DNA of 64,000 nucleotides from Bugula neritina. Its lineage: Eukaryota; Bryozoa; Gymnolaemata; Cheilostomatida; Bugulidae. The stretch lies in the NCBI GenBank assembly GCA_964035545.1, contig CAXIUT010000097.1, positions 372,001 through 436,000 on the forward strand, given 5' to 3'. The translations under genes and the position numbers were made by a program. Shown piece by piece: positions 60,713 through 64,000 of the stretch (its first letter is position 1; every line of letters starts with the position of its first letter). Under the pieces are notes generated by a model that did not search any database, was not told the DNA's origin, and saw only the letters and a program-made list of their open reading frames with translations.

Positions 60713-63484
60713 ATACTGCAACATGCTAAAATCTACTGCAACGAACTGAAATACCCTGCAAAATACTGAAATACACTGTAAGATACTGAAATACACTGCT
60801 ACATACTGAAATATACTGCAACACACTGCAACATACTGCAACATACTAAAATATACTGCAACATACTGAAATACACTGCAGAATACTGAAATACACTGTA
60901 ACATACTGAAATATACTGCAAAATACTGAAATACACTGCTACATACTGAAATATACTGCAACACACTGTGACATACTGCAACATACTAAAATACACTGTA
61001 ACATATTGAAATACACTGCAACACATTGAAATATACTGCAATGTACCGAAATATATGGTAAACTACTGAAATATACTGTCACACATTGAAAAATACTGCA
61101 ACATACTGAAATATACTGCGACACATTGCAATATACTGTAACATACTGAAATATGCTGTAGCACACTGAAATACACTGCAACTCACTGAAATATACTGCA
61201 ACATACTGAAATACACTGTAACATATTGAAATATACTGCAACATACTGAAATACACTGCTACATACTAAATTTTACTGCAACATACTGCAACATAGTGAA
61301 ATACACTGTAACATACTGAAATACACTGCAACATACTGCAACATATTGAAATAAACTGCAACACATTGAAATATACTGCATTATACCTAAATATACGGTG
61401 ATATACCAAAATATACTGTAACACATTTAAAAATACTGCAACATACTGAAATACACTGCAAAAAACTGTAACACACTGAAATAAACTGCAACACACTGCA
61501 ACATACTGCAACATACTAAAATATACTGTAACATATTGAAATAGACTGCAACACATTGAAATATACTGCAACATACTGAAATACACTGCTATATACTGAA
61601 ATATACTGCAACACACTACAACATACTGCAACATGCTAAAATATACTGCAACATACTGAAATACCCTGCAAAATACTGAAATACACTGTAACATACTGAA
61701 GTATACTGCAACATACTGAAATACACTGCTACATACTGAAACATACTGCAACACACAGCAACATACTGCAACATACTAAAATACACTGTAACATATTGGA
61801 ATACACTGCAACACATTGAAATATACTGCAAAATACTGAAATACACTGCTGCATACTGAAATTTACTGCGACACACTGCAACATACTGCAACATACTAAA
61901 ATGCGCTGTAACATAGTGAAATAGACTGCAACACATTGAAATATACTGCAAAATACTGAAGTACACTGCTATATACTGAAATACACTGCAACACACTACA
62001 ACATACTGCAACATGCTAAAATATACTGCAACATACTGAAATACACTGCAAAATACTGAAATACACTGTAACATACTGAAGTATACTGCAACATACTGAA
62101 TCACACTGCTACATACTGAAATATACTGCAACACACTGCGACATACTGCAACATACTAAATTACACTGTAACATATTGAAATACACTGCAACACATTGAA
62201 ATATACTGCAATGTACCGAAATATATGGTCAACTACTGAAATATACTGTCACACATTGCAATATACTCTAACATACTGAAATATGCTGTAGCACACTGAA
62301 ATACACTGCAACTCACTGAAATATACTGCAACATACTGAAATACACTGTAACATATTGAAATATACTGCAACATACTGAAATACAGTGCTACATACTGAA
62401 ATATACTGCAACATACTGCAACATAGTGAAATACACTGCAAAATACTGAAATACACTATAACATACTGAAATATACTGCAACATACTGAAATACACTGCT
62501 ACATACTGAAATATACTGCAACACACAGCAACATACTGCAACATACTAAAATACACTGTAACATATTGGAATACCCTGCAACACATTGAAATATACTGCA
62601 ACATACCTAAATATACGGTGATATACCAAAATAAACTGTAACACATTTAAAAATACTGCAACATACTGAAATACACTGCAACACTCTGAAATACACTGCA
62701 AAATACTGTAACACACTGAAATATACTGCAACACACTGCAACATACTGCAACATACTAGAATACACTGTAACATATTGAAATATACTGCAATATACTGAA
62801 ATACACTGCTATATACCGAAATATACTGCAACACACTACAACATACTGCAACATGCTGAAATATACTGCAACATACTGAAATACCCTGCAAAATATACTG
62901 AAATACACTGTAACATACTGAAGTATACTGCAACATACTGAAATACACTGCTACATACTGAAATTTACTGCGACACACTGCAACATACTGCAACATACTA
63001 AAATGCACTGTAACATAGTGAAATAGACTGCAACACATTGAAATATACTGCAAAATACTGAAATACACTGCTATATACTGAAATTTACTGCAACACACTG
63101 CAACATACTGCAACATACTAAAATATACTGCAACATACTGAAATACACTGCAAAATATTCAAATACACTGTAACAGATTGAAATATACTGCAACATACGG
63201 AAATACAGTGCTACATACTGAAATATACTGCAACATACTGCAACATAGTGAAATACACTGCAACATACTGCAAGATAGTGAAATACACTGTAACATACTG
63301 GAGTATACTGCAACATGCTGAAATACACTGCTACATACTGAAATATACTGCAACACACAGCAACATACTGCAACATACTAAAATACACTGTGACATGTTG
63401 GAATACACTGCAACACATTGAAATATACTGCAAAAGACTGAAATACACTGCTACATACTGAAATATACTGCGACACACTGCAAC
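60713..63484. repeat. 2,772-bp tandem duplication, copy 2
   Basis: This is the direct repeat of 57,941-60,712. At the join, the GCTAAAATCTACTGCAAC path follows CGACACACTGCAACATACTG. After 63,484 the path continues as in 18,686 onward. Both copies share the rare ACAGATTG and AAAGACTG monomers (near 60,402/63,174 and 60,662/63,434). A G near 60,329 in copy 1 (GCAGCATACTG) is A here. Confidence 0.87.
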
Positions 63485-64000
63485 ATACTGCAACATACTA
63501 AAATACACTGTAACATATTGAAATAGACTGCAACACAATGAAATATACTGTAAAATACTAAAATACACTGCTAAATACTGAAATATACTGCAACACACTG
63601 CAAGATACTGCAACATACTAAAATATACTGCAACATACTGAAATACACTGCAGAATACTGAAATACACTGTAACATACTGAAATATACTGCAAAATACTG
63701 AAATACACTGCTACATACTGAAATATACTGCAACACACTGCGACATACTGCAACATACTAAAATACACTGTAACATATTGAAATACACTGCAACACATTG
63801 AAATATACTGCAATGTACCGAAATATATGGTAAACTACTGAAATATACTGTCACACATTGAAAAACACTGCAACATACTGAAATATACTGCGACACATTG
63901 CAATATACTGTAACATACTGAAATATGCTGTAGCACACTGAAATACACTGCAACTCACTGAAATATACTGCAACATACTGAAATACACTGTAACATATTG
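63485..64000. repeat. Start of another 8-9 kb type stretch at the window end
   Basis: The sequence matches 18,686-19,201 at an offset of 44,799 bp, and through it the corresponding part of the window start. It contains an ACC-N9-GGT module at 63,817 and the GTAGCACACTG variant near 63,929. The match is unbroken to the last base, so the array continues past the window with the same kind of material. Confidence 0.82.

Larger units (their letters stand above)
1..64000. repeat. Decamer satellite array filling the whole window
   Basis: Every stretch read is made of 10-bp units with plus-strand consensus ACTGMAAYAY, mainly ACTGAAATAY alternating with ACTGCAACAY. Recurrent variants begin ACTGTAACAT, ACTGCTACAT, ACTGCAAAAT or ACTAAAATAY. 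All units lie in one orientation and no unique DNA interrupts them. From the consensus dimer the plus strand is roughly 45% A, 25% C, 20% T and 10% G, giving low GC and a strong A-over-T and C-over-G strand skew. Both window edges lie inside the array, so its full size is unknown. The length and nested order fit eukaryotic satellite DNA such as pericentromeric or centromeric heterochromatin. That location is inferred, not shown. No gene, tRNA, rRNA, transposon end or telomere motif was seen on either strand. Confidence 0.97.

Noticed and set aside
1-64000. CRISPR array
   Set aside because: Repeats are contiguous 10-bp units with no unique spacers of constant length, and there are no cas genes.
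1-64000. Telomeric or subtelomeric G-rich repeat
   Set aside because: No TTAGGG-, TTTAGGG- or other G-run-type repeat is present on either strand; G runs are at most two bases.
1-64000. Transposon or retroelement insertions between blocks
   Set aside because: All block junctions are decamer to decamer in register. No terminal inverted repeats, target-site duplications, poly-A tails or coding remnants were seen.
1-64000. Inverted copies or hairpin arrangement of blocks
   Set aside because: Every stretch read has ACTG on the plus strand at the monomer start; I found no region where the reverse complement takes over.
1-64000. Firm species assignment
   Set aside because: Decamer-derived Leu-Gln-Cys-Val-Ala-Val peptides recall entries I believe exist in dinoflagellate and other eukaryotic protein sets, but I cannot verify this here and short satellites arise repeatedly. 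A nucleotide search with one 8-kb unit would decide.

Overview
The whole 64-kb window is one uninterrupted tandem-repeat (satellite) array. I find no protein-coding gene, RNA gene, transposon, CRISPR array or stretch of unique DNA on either strand, and neither edge of the array is reached. The basic unit is a decamer with plus-strand consensus ACTGMAAYAY. It mostly alternates between an ACTGAAATAY form and an ACTGCAACAY form, so a 20-bp dimer is also visible. Common variants begin ACTGTAACAT, ACTGCTACAT or ACTGCAAAAT. All copies point the same way; I saw no inversion.

Above the decamer there are two more levels. First, rare diverged monomers mark positions. One is a 30-bp module with a GGT-N5-ACC core, of which I placed 62 copies (about one per kb). 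Another is a module with ACC-N9-GGT, of which I placed 42 copies. There are also a few monomers of 7, 9 or 12 bp. Second, these markers recur in the same order over kilobases, which shows that the window is built from large direct duplications. The clearest adjacent pairs are 3,052 bp (about 7,643-10,694 and 10,695-13,746), 7,996 bp (12,461-20,456 and 20,457-28,452), 4,045 bp (49,739-53,783 and 53,784-57,828) and 2,772 bp (about 57,941-60,712 and 60,713-63,484). A third, edited copy of the 8-9 kb unit fills 28,453-36,473. The first ~4 kb reappear about 36.3 kb later.

Layout: 1-1,772 is the tail of an 8-9 kb type unit. 1,763-10,179 is two units of 4.1-4.3 kb. 7,643-13,746 is the 3,052-bp pair. 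11,384-36,473 is three units of the 8-9 kb type. 36,474-49,738 is a mosaic of older blocks. 49,739-57,828 is the 4,045-bp pair. 57,941-63,484 is the 2,772-bp pair. 63,485-64,000 re-enters the 8-9 kb type.

The size of every duplication and deletion I checked equals a whole number of monomers once the 7-, 9- and 12-bp units are counted. This points to homology-driven unequal exchange that stays in decamer register.

Such a long, gene-free, hierarchical array suggests a nuclear eukaryotic chromosome: pericentromeric, centromeric or other heterochromatin. The sequence does not identify the species. I have an unverified memory of similar Leu-Gln-Cys-Val-Ala-Val-Cys-Cys-Ser conceptual proteins in predicted proteomes of dinoflagellates and other eukaryotes; this is only a lead. 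The many long minus-strand open frames are by-products of the repeat and are not annotated as genes. Copy relationships were worked out by eye from shared markers and offsets. I did not compute percent identities.
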